DNA of 64,000 bases from the NCBI RefSeq assembly GCF_001422735.1, contig NZ_LMLZ01000012.1:124001-188000 (forward strand). Reading direction: 5' to 3'. The stretch is from Acidovorax sp. Leaf78 (GTDB taxonomy: Bacteria > Pseudomonadota > Gammaproteobacteria > Burkholderiales > Burkholderiaceae_C). The position numbers were made by a program, and so were the translations under genes. The notes beneath the pieces are model-generated. The model had not been told where the DNA came from, made no database searches, and saw only the letters and a list, made by a program, of their open reading frames with translations. Position 1 is the first letter of the stretch; each line of letters opens with the position of its first letter. Shown piece by piece: positions 17,268 through 29,053 of this stretch.

Positions 17268-20200
17268 ATGTTTGTTCACCTGCGCCTGCACACCGAGTTT
17301 TCCGTCGTTGACGGTACCAACCGAATCGATGAGGTGGCCAAGGCTGCCGCCAAGGACGGCCAGCCCGCTCTGGCCATCACCGACCTCAACAACCTTTTCG
17401 GCGCCATCAAGTTTTACAAGGAAGCGCGTGGTAAAGGTGTCAAGCCGCTGATCGGGGCCGAAGTCAACGTCGCCTCGGAGTCCGGCCCTCCGGCGCGCAT
17501 CGTGCTGCTGGTGCAGAACAAGCAGGGCTACCTGAATCTGTGCGAACTGCTGGCGCGCGCCTGGACGCGCAACATCGTCAAGAACGTGCCCGTGTGCACC
17601 TGGGACTGGCTGCGTGAACTGGGCGAGGGCCTGATTGCCTTGGCGGGGGCGCAGGCCGGGCCGGTGGGCCAGGCGCTGATGAAGGGGGACGACGCCGGGG
17701 CCGCCAACTTGGCGCTGGAACTGGCGGGTATCTTTCCCCACCGCTTCTACATGGAGATCCAGCGCGCCGGCCGTGCGGACGACGAGGCCCATGTCATAGC
17801 CGCCGTGCAACTGGCTGCACGGCTGAGCCTGCCCGTGGTGGCCACGCACCCGGTGCAGTTCGCGACGGCCGAGGATTACGAGGCCCACGAAGCGCGCATC
17901 TGCATTGCCGAAGGCGAGATCCTGGCCAACCAGCGCCGGGTGCGCAAGTTCACGCGCGAGCAGTATTTCAAGTCCAGTGCCGAGATGCAGGTGTTGTTCG
18001 CCGATGTGCCCACGGCCATCACCAACACCCTGGAAGTGGCCAAGCGCTGCAACCTGACGCTGGTGCTGGGCAAGCCGCAACTGCCCGATTTTCCGACGCC
18101 CAACGGCATGCCGGCCGACGAATACTTTCGGTTTGCGTCGTTCGAAGGGTTGGAAGCGCGCTTGAAGCACCTCTTCCCCGACGAGGCCAAGCGCGACAAG
18201 GAGCGCCCGCGCTATGTGGAGCGCCTGGAGTTCGAGCTTGGCACCATCCTCAAGATGGGTTTCCCGGGCTACTTCCTCATCGTGGGGGACTTCATCCAGT
18301 GGGCCAAGGCCAACGGTTGCCCAGTGGGGCCGGGTCGTGGTTCGGGTGCGGGCTCGCTGGTGGCCTATGCGCTCAAGATCACCGACCTGGACCCGCTGGA
18401 ATACAACCTGCTGTTCGAACGCTTCCTGAACCCTGAGCGGGTGTCCATGCCCGACTTCGACATCGACTTTTGCCAGTCCAACCGCGACCGCGTGATCGAC
18501 TACGTGAAGGACAAGTACGGCAAGAACGCCGTGAGCCAGATCGCCACCTTCGGCACCATGGCGGCCAAGGCGGCCATCCGCGACGTGGGCCGTGTGATGG
18601 ACATGAGCTACATGTTCTGCGACGGCATCTCCAAGCTCGTGCCCGGCAAGCCCGGCATGTCGTACACCCTGGCGTACCCGCCTGAGGTGAAGAAGGAGGG
18701 CGACAAGAACAACTACGCGCTCGAGCTCGAGCCCATGCTCTACGAGCGCCTGCGCAAGGAAGAAGACGTCAAGACCATTATCGAGATGGCGCAAAAGCTG
18801 GAAGGCATGACCCGCAACATCGGCATGCATGCCGGGGGCGTGCTGATCGCGCCGGGCAAGCTCACCGATTTTTGCCCGCTGTATCAGCAGCCCGGCAGCG
18901 AGTCGGCCGTGAGTCAGTACGACAAGGACGACGTGGAAGCCATCGGCCTGGTGAAGTTCGACTTCTTGGGCTTGGCCACGCTCACCATCCTGGAGATTGC
19001 GCGCGAGTTCATCATGAAGCGCCACAAGGGCCAGGAGAACTTTGCGTACGAGAACATTCCGCTGGACGACGGACCGACCTACCGGCTGTTCTCCGAGGGC
19101 AAGACCGAGGCCGTGTTCCAGTTTGAAAGCCGCGGCATGCAGGGCATGCTGAAAGAGGCGCGCCCCAGCCGCCTGGAAGATCTGATCGCGCTGAATGCGC
19201 TGTACCGCCCCGGTCCCATGGACCTGATCCCCAGCTTCGTGAACCGAAAGCACGGCAAGGAGGTCGTCGAGTATCCGCACCCCGCCGTGGCCGACATGCT
19301 CAGCGAGACCTACGGCATCATGGTCTACCAGGAGCAGGTGATGCAGACCGCGCAGATCCTGGGCGGGTACAGCCTGGGCGGCGCCGACCTGCTGCGCCGC
19401 GCCATGGGCAAGAAGAAGGCCGAAGAAATGGCCGAGCACCGCGAGAAGTTCCGCGCCGGTGCCCTGGCCACCCACGGCATCGACCAAGCCAAGGCCGACG
19501 AAGTGTTCGACCTGATGGAGAAGTTTGCGGGCTACGGCTTCAACAAGTCGCACGCCGCCGCGTATTCCCTGCTGGCGTACCACACCGGCTGGCTCAAGGT
19601 GCACTTCACCGCCGAGTTCTTCTGCGCCAACATGACGGTGGAAATGGACGACACCGACAAGCTCAAGGTGCTGTTCGAGGATGCGGTGAAGCACTTCGGC
19701 ATCACCTTCGAACCGCCGGACGTGAACCGTGGCAAGTACCGCTTCGAGCCTGTGACCGACAAGATCATCCGCTACGGCCTGGGCGCGGTGAAAGGCACGG
19801 GCCAGCAGGCCGTCGAGGCGATCGTGGCGGCGCGTGAAGGCCGGGGCGAAGGGCCGAACGGCTCCACCACCGGGCCGTTCAAGAGCCTGTTCGATTTCTG
19901 CCTGCGCGTGGACAAGGCGCGCATGAACAAGCGTTCGGTGGAGGCGTTGATCAAGGCTGGCGCGTTCGACTCGATCAACATGAACCGCGCCGCGATGGTC
20001 GCCTCCATCGACCGGGCCTTCGACTTTGCTGCTGCCACGTTGGCCAACGTGAACCAGGGCGGGTTGTTTGACATGATGGGCGACGACGCGCACGGCTCCA
20101 GCACGCAGGAGCCCGAACTTGTCGACGCGCTGCCCTGGGGCATCAAGGAACGGCTCACGCTCGAGAAGACCGCGGTGGGCTTCTACCTGTCGGGCCACCT

Positions 20201-20813
20201 GTTCGACGAGGTCGCCACCGAGGTGCGGCGCTTCGTTCGCACGTCCATCGAAGAATTGCTCGACAGCCGCGAGTCCCAGGTGCTCGCCGGCATCATCAGC
20301 GACTTTCGCGTCATCAACGGGCAGCGCGGCAAGCTGGCGTTGTTCAAGCTTGACGACAAGTCCGCCGTCATCGAGGCATCGGCCGACGAGGCGCTGCTCA
20401 ATACCTACCGCAACCAGCTCAAGGAAGACGAGTTCGTGGTCATGATGGGCCGCTTGCAGCTCGATCATTTCAGCGGCGGGCTGCGGGTGAAGGTCCAGCA
20501 GGTGTGGGACCTGGCCGGGGCGCGTTGCCGTTTTGGCAAATACCTGCATGTGCAGGTAGGCGACAAGGGGCCGGACGTGCCGCGCCTGGTGCGCGAGTTT
20601 CCGCCGCGCCGCGAGGAAATACCCGAGGGCGACTCGCTGGTGCACGGCCTCAAGGTGCGCATGGGCGTACGCTGCGCCGCCGAGGGGGCTGCTGCCGTGG
20701 CGGAACTGCAACTCGGTGAAAACGCGCGTTTCTACCCCACCGACGCCGCGCTGGCCGCCTGGACGGCCCAGGTGGGCACCGGTTCGGCGACCGTGGTGTA
20801 CGACCACGGGTAA
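17268..20813 (+). CDS. dnaE: DNA polymerase III alpha subunit
   Basis: Replicative polymerase catalytic subunit, 1181 residues (usual 1160-1180). The N-terminal PHP domain begins [15 protein letters not shown]. The C-family polymerase core has catalytic D398 and D400 (MPDFDIDF), with [16 protein letters not shown] before it. The third carboxylate is D565 in KFDFLGL. The finger and beta-binding regions have [13 protein letters not shown], and an OB-fold is near 1000-1080. ATG 17268 matches the conserved N-terminus; the frame stays open 78 codons upstream, but that stretch is not protein-like. Confidence 0.98.
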   Translation: MFVHLRLHTEFSVVDGTNRIDEVAKAAAKDGQPALAITDLNNLFGAIKFYKEARGKGVKPLIGAEVNVASESGPPARIVLLVQNKQGYLNLCELLARAWTRNIVKNVPVCTWDWLRELGEGLIALAGAQAGPVGQALMKGDDAGAANLALELAGIFPHRFYMEIQRAGRADDEAHVIAAVQLAARLSLPVVATHPVQFATAEDYEAHEARICIAEGEILANQRRVRKFTREQYFKSSAEMQVLFADVPTAITNTLEVAKRCNLTLVLGKPQLPDFPTPNGMPADEYFRFASFEGLEARLKHLFPDEAKRDKERPRYVERLEFELGTILKMGFPGYFLIVGDFIQWAKANGCPVGPGRGSGAGSLVAYALKITDLDPLEYNLLFERFLNPERVSMPDFDIDFCQSNRDRVIDYVKDKYGKNAVSQIATFGTMAAKAAIRDVGRVMDMSYMFCDGISKLVPGKPGMSYTLAYPPEVKKEGDKNNYALELEPMLYERLRKEEDVKTIIEMAQKLEGMTRNIGMHAGGVLIAPGKLTDFCPLYQQPGSESAVSQYDKDDVEAIGLVKFDFLGLATLTILEIAREFIMKRHKGQENFAYENIPLDDGPTYRLFSEGKTEAVFQFESRGMQGMLKEARPSRLEDLIALNALYRPGPMDLIPSFVNRKHGKEVVEYPHPAVADMLSETYGIMVYQEQVMQTAQILGGYSLGGADLLRRAMGKKKAEEMAEHREKFRAGALATHGIDQAKADEVFDLMEKFAGYGFNKSHAAAYSLLAYHTGWLKVHFTAEFFCANMTVEMDDTDKLKVLFEDAVKHFGITFEPPDVNRGKYRFEPVTDKIIRYGLGAVKGTGQQAVEAIVAAREGRGEGPNGSTTGPFKSLFDFCLRVDKARMNKRSVEALIKAGAFDSINMNRAAMVASIDRAFDFAAATLANVNQGGLFDMMGDDAHGSSTQEPELVDALPWGIKERLTLEKTAVGFYLSGHLFDEVATEVRRFVRTSIEELLDSRESQVLAGIISDFRVINGQRGKLALFKLDDKSAVIEASADEALLNTYRNQLKEDEFVVMMGRLQLDHFSGGLRVKVQQVWDLAGARCRFGKYLHVQVGDKGPDVPRLVREFPPRREEIPEGDSLVHGLKVRMGVRCAAEGAAAVAELQLGENARFYPTDAALAAWTAQVGTGSATVVYDHG

Positions 20814-20901
20814 GGCGATGGGGCATGACCTTGAAAAAAACAGGATCAACGCCAGATTTCTCTCGCGGCAGCAGGCCGCGCGGATGGCTAGAATGATTTT
20901 C

Positions 20902-21261
20902 ATGGCAACTAAACCACCTTCACCCCCCACCGCGCCGCCCGTCATACGGCCAGCGCGGGATGATGGCGGTTCGGTCGTGCTCGAAAGACGCACCCAAAAG
21001 ACCCAGCCGCCGCAGATGTACCAGGTGGTCATGCTCAATGACGACTACACCCCCATGGAGTTCGTCATCGTGGTTCTGCAGGAGTTCTTCAGCAAGGACC
21101 GTGAACAAGCGACCCAGATCATGTTGAAAATTCATCTCGATGGCAAAGGCGTCTGCGGGGTGTATTCCCGCGACGTGGCAGCCACCAAGGTGGAACAAGT
21201 GCTTGACGCCGCCCTCAAGGCGGGCCACCCACTGCAATGTGTCAGTGAGCCTGTTGAATAA
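20902..21261 (+). CDS. clpS: ATP-dependent Clp protease adaptor ClpS
   Basis: N-end-rule adaptor that delivers substrates with bulky N-terminal residues to ClpAP. 119 residues with an unstructured N-terminal extension and the core [18 protein letters not shown]. The substrate pocket lies around N-D-D and H in [19 protein letters not shown] 20902 matches the expected start; an ATG three codons upstream is possible. It lies 57 bp before clpA, the normal pairing. Confidence 0.96.
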   Translation: MATKPPSPPTAPPVIRPARDDGGSVVLERRTQKTQPPQMYQVVMLNDDYTPMEFVIVVLQEFFSKDREQATQIMLKIHLDGKGVCGVYSRDVAATKVEQVLDAALKAGHPLQCVSEPVE

Positions 21262-21318
21262 CAGGTCTTTTGTCCCGATCTAAAGTTATCCCTTCCACGC
21301 AAGCACAAAGGAGTTCAC

Positions 21319-23667
<2,349 letters not shown>

Positions 23668-23806
23668 GGAGGCGGCGGCCAGGTGACCCTTTAATGATGG
23701 GTAACTTGGTAGTCACCTGATCATCCGGACAGGCTTCCAGAGCGGACCCTGCAGAGCCACACATGGCATCGGCGGCCCGTCAAGCCGCTCGGTACGTCTT
23801 TCGATC

Positions 23807-23838
23807 AAGCCAGCCATCATCGAGATGGCTGGCTTTTT
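23807..23838 (+). terminator. Rho-independent terminator after clpA
   Basis: AAGCCAGCCAT (23807-23817) pairs perfectly with ATGGCTGGCTT (23825-23835) over a seven-base loop, and a T-run follows. It closes the clpS-clpA transcript. The rest of the 418-bp gap to 24086 shows no gene. Confidence 0.9.
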
Positions 23839-24085
23839 CTTTGGGGGGAGGTGGGGCGATGGCAGTGTTTGCACACACGCGCGTCTGTCAGCCGTCGGCT
23901 CTACTGCGCGCAAGACATTCCATGCGGAGACCTTGAGGCAAAAGCTCAAATTGCAGAAAACCGCCCTGGGCGGGCAGAGTCGGGCTTTAAGCCACAGCAC
24001 AAGCTGCTATGTTCAACACACGCATCGCTGGAGGTCATTCACTGACCGTTTGTTGCCAGCGTATTCACAACAAGGAGCCTTGCCC

Positions 24086-24343
24086 ATGATCACCACTGAA
24101 CCCACCATGACCAACCTTTTCCTGCAGCTGGGCCTCGATGAGAGCGAGCAGGGAATCGCCGACTTTATTAAAAGCCACCAGCTGCCCACCGAAGTGGCGT
24201 TGGGCGAAGCGGAATACTGGAGCGATGCGCAGCGCCAGTTTCTGGTGGAGCAGCTCAAGGCCGACGCGCCATGGGCGATGATCGTCGACCAGCTGAGCGA
24301 AGCCCTGCACTCTGACGCCGTCAAGCGCAGCACAGGGCTCTGA
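24086..24343 (+). CDS. DUF2789 family protein
   Basis: 85-residue cytoplasmic protein of unknown function. The sequence fits the DUF2789 pattern: NLFLQLGLDES, IADFIKSHQL, a YWSDAQRQFLVEQ helix and DAPWAMIVDQLSEAL. AAGGAG at 24072-24077, eight bases before ATG 24086, supports the start; a second ATG at 24107 is the alternative. It stands alone between terminators. Confidence 0.8.
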   Translation: MITTEPTMTNLFLQLGLDESEQGIADFIKSHQLPTEVALGEAEYWSDAQRQFLVEQLKADAPWAMIVDQLSEALHSDAVKRSTGL

Positions 24344-24357
24344 CCCAATGCATCAGG

Positions 24358-24385
24358 CGCTGCGGCTTGTCCGCAGCGTCCCTTT
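24358..24385 (+). terminator. Probable terminator after the DUF2789 gene
   Basis: CGCTGCGG (24358-24365), loop CTTGT and CCGCAGCG (24371-24378) form an 8-bp stem, then TCCCTTTT. The T-run is offset by CCC, so termination strength is uncertain. Confidence 0.6.
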
Positions 24386-24400
24386 TGCCGCATTTACCGG

Positions 24401-25882
24401 CTATCGGGCGGGGATTGCGGTAGATGCCGCCGCTGGGCCTGCCGAACCTTTCAGGCGGGTCAGCAACTCGGTCGTTGCGTACCCGTCGGCCACCAGGCCC
24501 TCGCTTTGCTGATAGCGCCTGAGGCCCGCGCGGGTGGCCGGGCCCAGCACTCCGTCAGGGCTGCCCGTGTCAAACCCCCGCTCGTTCAACGCCATCTGCA
24601 GCGCCTGCACTTGCTCACGCGACAACGCGGGCAGGTCGCGGGGCCACACTGCCAGGATGGCCGCCCCGCCTTCGATCTGCTGTGACAACTGGGCCACGCC
24701 CAGCGCGTAGGTCACGGCATTGTTGTAGCGCAGCAGTGTGCGAAAGTTGTGGCCCACCAAAAATGCAGGGCCGCGGGCGCCCGCCGGTGCCAGCACCGAG
24801 GCAGCCTCCAGCGCCGGCAAAGCCTGCCCGTCCATGGTTTGAACACCTTCTGCCGCCCACTGGGCAGAGCTCTGGCGCACGCTGAGTTCCGTGCGCGCGT
24901 GGTCGAAGCTTGCAGGCAGCTTCACTTCAGCGCCCCAGATCTCGCCTCGCCGCCAGCCCTCGCCAGCCAGGAATGCCGCCGTGGATGCAGCCACGTCCGG
25001 CACGCTGCCCCAGATGTCGCGGTGGCCGTCCCCGTCGGCATCGACGGCGTGGCGCAAGAACACGGACGGAAGAAACTGCGTGTGCCCCATGGCGCCTGCC
25101 CAGGACCCGATCATGCGGTCTGCGGCGATGTCCCCCTGGTCGATGATGCGCAGGGCCGCCAACAGCTCGTTCTGCGCCCAGGCGCGGCGCCGGCCTTCGT
25201 AGGCCAGGGTGGCCAGCGCATCCACCGTCCGGAAGGTGCCGAAGTTGCTGCCGTAGTTGCTTTCCATACCCCAGATGGCGGTAATCACCGCCGCAGGCAC
25301 GCCGTAGCGTGCCGACGCGGCCTGCAGCGCCGCCGCATGCTCGGCCAGCTTGGCCTGGCCCTGCGCCACACGCTGCGGCGACACGGCACTGTCAAGGTAA
25401 GCCCACGGGGTGCGGGTGAACTCGGGCTGGGCGCGGTCCAGCTCCACCACGCGGGGTTGCCACTGCGCGGTGGCCAACACATTGCGCACGGTGTCGGGCC
25501 GTATGCCTGCCTGCAGGGCCTGGGCCTGAAACGAGCTGTTCCACACGGCAAAGCCTGCGATGTGGTCCGCGTCGGAAGAACTGGCCGGGGCAGGGGGGGT
25601 GGCGACTGGCCTGGGTGAGGTGGCAGATGTGGCGGTGGCTGAAGGCGCAGTCGATACCGCCGATACGGCCGATACCGAAGTTGCAGCGGGCGCTTTACCT
25701 GTTGCCGGCGTCGAGGCCTGCACCGTCTGCGCAGGTGCCTGTGCCACAGCGGGCCGCCCGCCGTGGACAGGGGCGGCGCAGCCCGCTAGGGCCAATGCGG
25801 CGGTCAACGTCAAGAGTGCAGCAGGCATTTTTGTCCGTGCGCTGCGCGAGAAGTCGGAAGAAACAAGCGTGGTGCGGGTCAT
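24401..25882 (-). CDS. Membrane-bound lytic murein transglycosylase, MltB type
   Basis: Cleaves the MurNAc-GlcNAc bond of peptidoglycan. With start 25882 it has 493 residues. A hydrophobic signal ends LALAGC, a lipobox, so it is an outer-membrane-anchored lipoprotein. The region after the Cys is Ala/Thr/Pro-rich linker. An SLT_2 catalytic domain follows with the Glu in AIWGMESNYGSNFG, GAMGHTQFLPSVF and DIWGSVPDVAAS. The C-terminal peptidoglycan-binding domain contains VQALQMALNERGFDTG and ATRAGLRRYQ. An inner start at 25828 gives a shorter signal peptide. It is divergent from sbcB. Confidence 0.9.
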   Translation of the reverse strand: MTRTTLVSSDFSRSARTKMPAALLTLTAALALAGCAAPVHGGRPAVAQAPAQTVQASTPATGKAPAATSVSAVSAVSTAPSATATSATSPRPVATPPAPASSSDADHIAGFAVWNSSFQAQALQAGIRPDTVRNVLATAQWQPRVVELDRAQPEFTRTPWAYLDSAVSPQRVAQGQAKLAEHAAALQAASARYGVPAAVITAIWGMESNYGSNFGTFRTVDALATLAYEGRRRAWAQNELLAALRIIDQGDIAADRMIGSWAGAMGHTQFLPSVFLRHAVDADGDGHRDIWGSVPDVAASTAAFLAGEGWRRGEIWGAEVKLPASFDHARTELSVRQSSAQWAAEGVQTMDGQALPALEAASVLAPAGARGPAFLVGHNFRTLLRYNNAVTYALGVAQLSQQIEGGAAILAVWPRDLPALSREQVQALQMALNERGFDTGSPDGVLGPATRAGLRRYQQSEGLVADGYATTELLTRLKGSAGPAAASTAIPAR

Positions 25883-26023
25883 GCACCATTGTCCCGTCCC
25901 ACGGGGCCTCCGCTGCGCTGGAGGTGTATCACCGCGTGAATGCGGTGGTGACGGAGCAGGGCCAGGCAATCATGGCAAGCGCGATGGCGATGCAGTGACG
26001 GTGTGGCGAACGGCTCGGCAGTT

Positions 26024-26089
26024 CACTATTAATTTGATAGCTGCCAGCGCTTGAATAGCAAGCGGTAGCGGCCAAAAATGCCTCAAATC
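26024..26089 (+). repeat. AAGCGGTAG-family dispersed repeat, copy B
   Basis: ACTATTAATTTGATAGCTGC, then CAGCGCTTGAATAGCAAGCGG, TAGCGGCCAAAAATG. It carries the same blocks as the copies at 35138, 35304 and 56224. It lies in the 280-bp spacer between divergent mltB-like and sbcB genes. Confidence 0.75.
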
Positions 26090-26162
26090 GGGTTACATTT
26101 GGCCCACCGCGACGGGCCCGCTGCCCGTCCTTTAGCTACCGACTGCCCACCGTCTTCTGTCC

Positions 26163-27608
26163 ATGGCTTCACACACCTTTCTCTGGCACGACTACGAAAC
26201 CTTCGGCGCCAACACGCGCCGCGACCGGCCCGCGCAGTTCGCGGCCATCCGCACCGATGCCGACCTCAACGAGATCGGCGAGCCGCTGAACATCTTCTGC
26301 CAGCCGGCCAACGACTACCTGCCCGACCCGCAATCGTGCCTGATCACCGGCATCACGCCCCAGCAGTGCCTGGAACAAGGCGTGCCAGAGCACCAGTTCG
26401 CCGCCCGCATCGAGTCCGAGTTTGCGCAGCCGGGCACCATCGGTGTCGGCTACAACACCATCCGCTTCGACGACGAGATCACGCGCTTCATGTTCTGGCG
26501 CAACCTGATCGACCCGTATGCGCGCGAGTGGCAGAACCAGTGCGGCCGCTGGGACCTGCTGGACGTGGTCCGCATGACCTATGCTCTGCGGCCCGACGGC
26601 ATCACCTGGCCCAAAAAGGAAGACGGCGCGCCCAGTTTCAAGCTGGAGCACCTCTCCAAAGCCAACGGCCTGCTGCACGAAGCCGCGCACGATGCCCTGT
26701 CGGACGTGCGCGCCACCATTGCGCTGGCGCGCCTCATCCGCCAGCACAACGCCAAGCTGTTCGACTTTGCGCTGTCGCTGCACAAGAAAGACCGCGTGGC
26801 CACCGAACTGCGACTGCCGGCCACAGCGATCACCGCGCGCCCGTTCCTGCACGTCTCGGGCATGTTCCCGGCGGACCGGGGCTGCCTGGGCGTGATGTGG
26901 CCGTTGGCCAGCCACCCCACCAACAAGAACGAACTCATCGCCTGGGACCTGTCCCAGGACCCGACACCCCTGGCCACCATGGGTGTCGACGAGATCCGCC
27001 TGCGCATGTTCAGCAAGGCCGACGCACTGCCCGAAGGCGTCACGCGCCTGCCGGTCAAGACCATCCACCTCAACAAGTCGCCCATGGTGGTGGGCAACGT
27101 GAACACCCTCACGCCCGCGCTGGCGCAGCGCTGGGGCATCGACATGGAGCAGGCCGCGCAGCATGCGAACGTGGCGCGCAGCCTGCCCGACATGAGCGGC
27201 ATCTGGCCGGCCGTGTTTGCCCGCCCGCCCGAGGCCACGCCCGATGTGGACCAGGACCTGTACGGCGGTTTTGTGGGCAACAACGACCGCCGCCTGCTCA
27301 ACGAGCTGCGCACCATGAGCGGCGAGAAGCTGGCCCGCTCCCGCGCCGCGTTCGACGACCCGCGCCTGGCCGAGCTGCTGTGGCGCTACCGGGCGCGCAA
27401 CTTCCCCGCTACGCTGTCGCCTGAAGAAGCGCAGCAGTGGGAGGCGCACCGCGCAGCCTGCTTGTTCGACGGGCAGGGCGGGGCGCGCACGGTGGAGCAG
27501 CTGTTCACCGAAATCGACACGCTGTCGGAGACCGCTGAAGACGACCGCACGCAGGACATCCTGGGGGCCCTGTACGATTACGCGGAGCACATCGCGCCTG
27601 AACGGTAG
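26163..27608 (+). CDS. sbcB: Exodeoxyribonuclease I
   Basis: 3'-5' single-strand DNA exonuclease used in recombination and mismatch repair. 481 residues (E. coli about 475). The DnaQ-like exonuclease domain begins FLWHDYETFG with metal ligands D10 and E12. It continues with GVGYNTIRFDDEITRFMFWRN and HDALSDVRATIALARLI (third motif). SH3-like and C-terminal ExoI domains follow. The TAG stop at 27606-27608 abuts a CCCCCTGAG-family repeat directly. Confidence 0.96.
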   Translation: MASHTFLWHDYETFGANTRRDRPAQFAAIRTDADLNEIGEPLNIFCQPANDYLPDPQSCLITGITPQQCLEQGVPEHQFAARIESEFAQPGTIGVGYNTIRFDDEITRFMFWRNLIDPYAREWQNQCGRWDLLDVVRMTYALRPDGITWPKKEDGAPSFKLEHLSKANGLLHEAAHDALSDVRATIALARLIRQHNAKLFDFALSLHKKDRVATELRLPATAITARPFLHVSGMFPADRGCLGVMWPLASHPTNKNELIAWDLSQDPTPLATMGVDEIRLRMFSKADALPEGVTRLPVKTIHLNKSPMVVGNVNTLTPALAQRWGIDMEQAAQHANVARSLPDMSGIWPAVFARPPEATPDVDQDLYGGFVGNNDRRLLNELRTMSGEKLARSRAAFDDPRLAELLWRYRARNFPATLSPEEAQQWEAHRAACLFDGQGGARTVEQLFTEIDTLSETAEDDRTQDILGALYDYAEHIAPER

Positions 27609-27700
27609 CCCCCCTGAGGCGCTGCGCGCCTTCCCCCCTGAGGGGGGACGCACCCGGTGGCCCGGCAAAGCCGGTTCCACGGGTGCACTGGCGTTGAGGG
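27609..27700 (+). repeat. CCCCCTGAG-family dispersed repeat, copy 2
   Basis: Starts at the base after the sbcB stop: CCCCCCTGAGGCGCTGCGCG, then a C6/G6 hairpin around TGAG. CCGGTGGCCCGGCAAAGCCGG follows. It is identical through its first 28 bases, and counting the TAG stop, to copy 3 at 39114. Confidence 0.85.
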
Positions 27701-27754
27701 CGCGCCAGATTCAGAGCCTGTGACGATAGCTGACCCAGAAATCCGCTTACTTTT

Positions 27755-29002
27755 ATGACGACACCGCAGACCAACCATTTCACGACTGAGATCCTCCACG
27801 CCGACCGCCAGGGCGGCGCGGAGCATGGGGCCATTCACAAGGCCATCCACACCTCGGTGCAGTACGGCTACGACAAGGTCGAAGACCTGATCGCCGTGTT
27901 CCAGGGCACCGCCAAGGGGGGCTTCAACTACGCGCGGCAGGGCACGCCCACCACGGCGGCGCTGGAGGCCAAGATCACCCAGATGGAAAAAGGGCAGGGC
28001 ACCATCGTGTTCGCCACGGGCATGGCGGGCATCTGCGCCATCTTTCTCACGCTGCTGAAGGCGGGCGACCATCTGGTGGCCAGCCAGTTCGTGTTTGGCA
28101 ACACCAACAGCGTGTTCGGCACGCTGGCCGACCTGGGCATCGAGGTGACCCTGGTGGACGTGACCGACGCCGCCAACGTGGCGGCTGCGGTGCGGCCCAA
28201 CACCCGCATGGTGTTTGTCGAGACCATCGCCAATCCCGGCACGCAGATCCCTGATCTTGAAGGTGTCGGCACTGTCTGCCGCGAGCGCGGGCTGCTGTAC
28301 GTGGTGGACAACACCGTGGCGTCGCCCTACCTGTTCCGTGCGTCCACGGTGGGCGCGGGCCTGGTGCTCAACTCGCTCACCAAAAGCATTGGTGGGCAGG
28401 GCGCGGCGCTGGGCGGTGCGGTCACCGACACCGGCTTGTTCGACTGGAGCACATACCCCAACATCTTTGCGCCCTACCGCAAGGGCGACGCCAAGGGCTG
28501 GGGCCTGCAGCAGGTGCGCAAGAAGGGCCTGCGTGACATGGGCGGCACCCTGTCGTCCCACGCCGCGCACCAGATCGCGCTGGGCGCCGAGACGCTGTCG
28601 CTGCGCATGGACCGCACCAGCGCCACGGCGCTCGCGCTGGCCCAGTGGCTGGAGCAGCACCCGGCCGTCTCGCGCGTGCTGTACCCCGGCCTGCCATCGC
28701 ACCCCCAGTACGCGTTTGCGCAAAAACACCTCAAGGCCGGCTCGTGGCTACTGTCGTTCGAGCTGCGCAACCCCGACCATTGCCTGCCGGTGTGCAACCG
28801 CCTGCAGCTGCCCATCAAGGCCACGGGCCTGGCGGACACGCGCACGCTCATCATCCCGGTCGCTCACACCATCTTCTGGGAGGCCGGCCCCCAGGTGCGC
28901 GCCGCCATGGGCATTGCCGACAGCATGATCCGGCTGTCGGTGGGCCTGGAAGAGGTTGAAGACCTGCTCGCAGACTTCGAGCAAGCACTGTCAGGTCTCT
29001 GA
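27755..29002 (+). CDS. Cys/Met metabolism PLP-dependent enzyme
   Basis: Fold-type I PLP enzyme of the cystathionine gamma-synthase / O-acetylhomoserine sulfhydrylase / methionine gamma-lyase group, 415 residues. Visible landmarks are YARQGTPTTAALEAKI, ATGMAGICAIF (phosphate loop), VETIANPGTQIPDL and DNTVASPYLFR. The Schiff-base lysine is K210 in NSLTKSIGGQG. The C-terminal VGLEEVEDLLADFEQAL is standard. The exact reaction cannot be settled from sequence reading; members with this TSVQYGYDKVEDL opening are usually annotated as cystathionine gamma-synthase family. No methionine genes adjoin it. Confidence 0.85.
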   Translation: MTTPQTNHFTTEILHADRQGGAEHGAIHKAIHTSVQYGYDKVEDLIAVFQGTAKGGFNYARQGTPTTAALEAKITQMEKGQGTIVFATGMAGICAIFLTLLKAGDHLVASQFVFGNTNSVFGTLADLGIEVTLVDVTDAANVAAAVRPNTRMVFVETIANPGTQIPDLEGVGTVCRERGLLYVVDNTVASPYLFRASTVGAGLVLNSLTKSIGGQGAALGGAVTDTGLFDWSTYPNIFAPYRKGDAKGWGLQQVRKKGLRDMGGTLSSHAAHQIALGAETLSLRMDRTSATALALAQWLEQHPAVSRVLYPGLPSHPQYAFAQKHLKAGSWLLSFELRNPDHCLPVCNRLQLPIKATGLADTRTLIIPVAHTIFWEAGPQVRAAMGIADSMIRLSVGLEEVEDLLADFEQALSGL

Positions 29003-29053
29003 CCGGGCGCTGACGGCAGGCTCCATTCCGAAGGCTCCAACCCCGTTCACACC

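Noticed and set aside
17253-21038. Open frame of about 1260 codons on the minus strand opposite dnaE
   Set aside because: It is the codon-bias shadow of a high-GC gene: His/Val/Gln/Leu/Arg-rich, no motif, and dnaE on the other strand has every catalytic residue.
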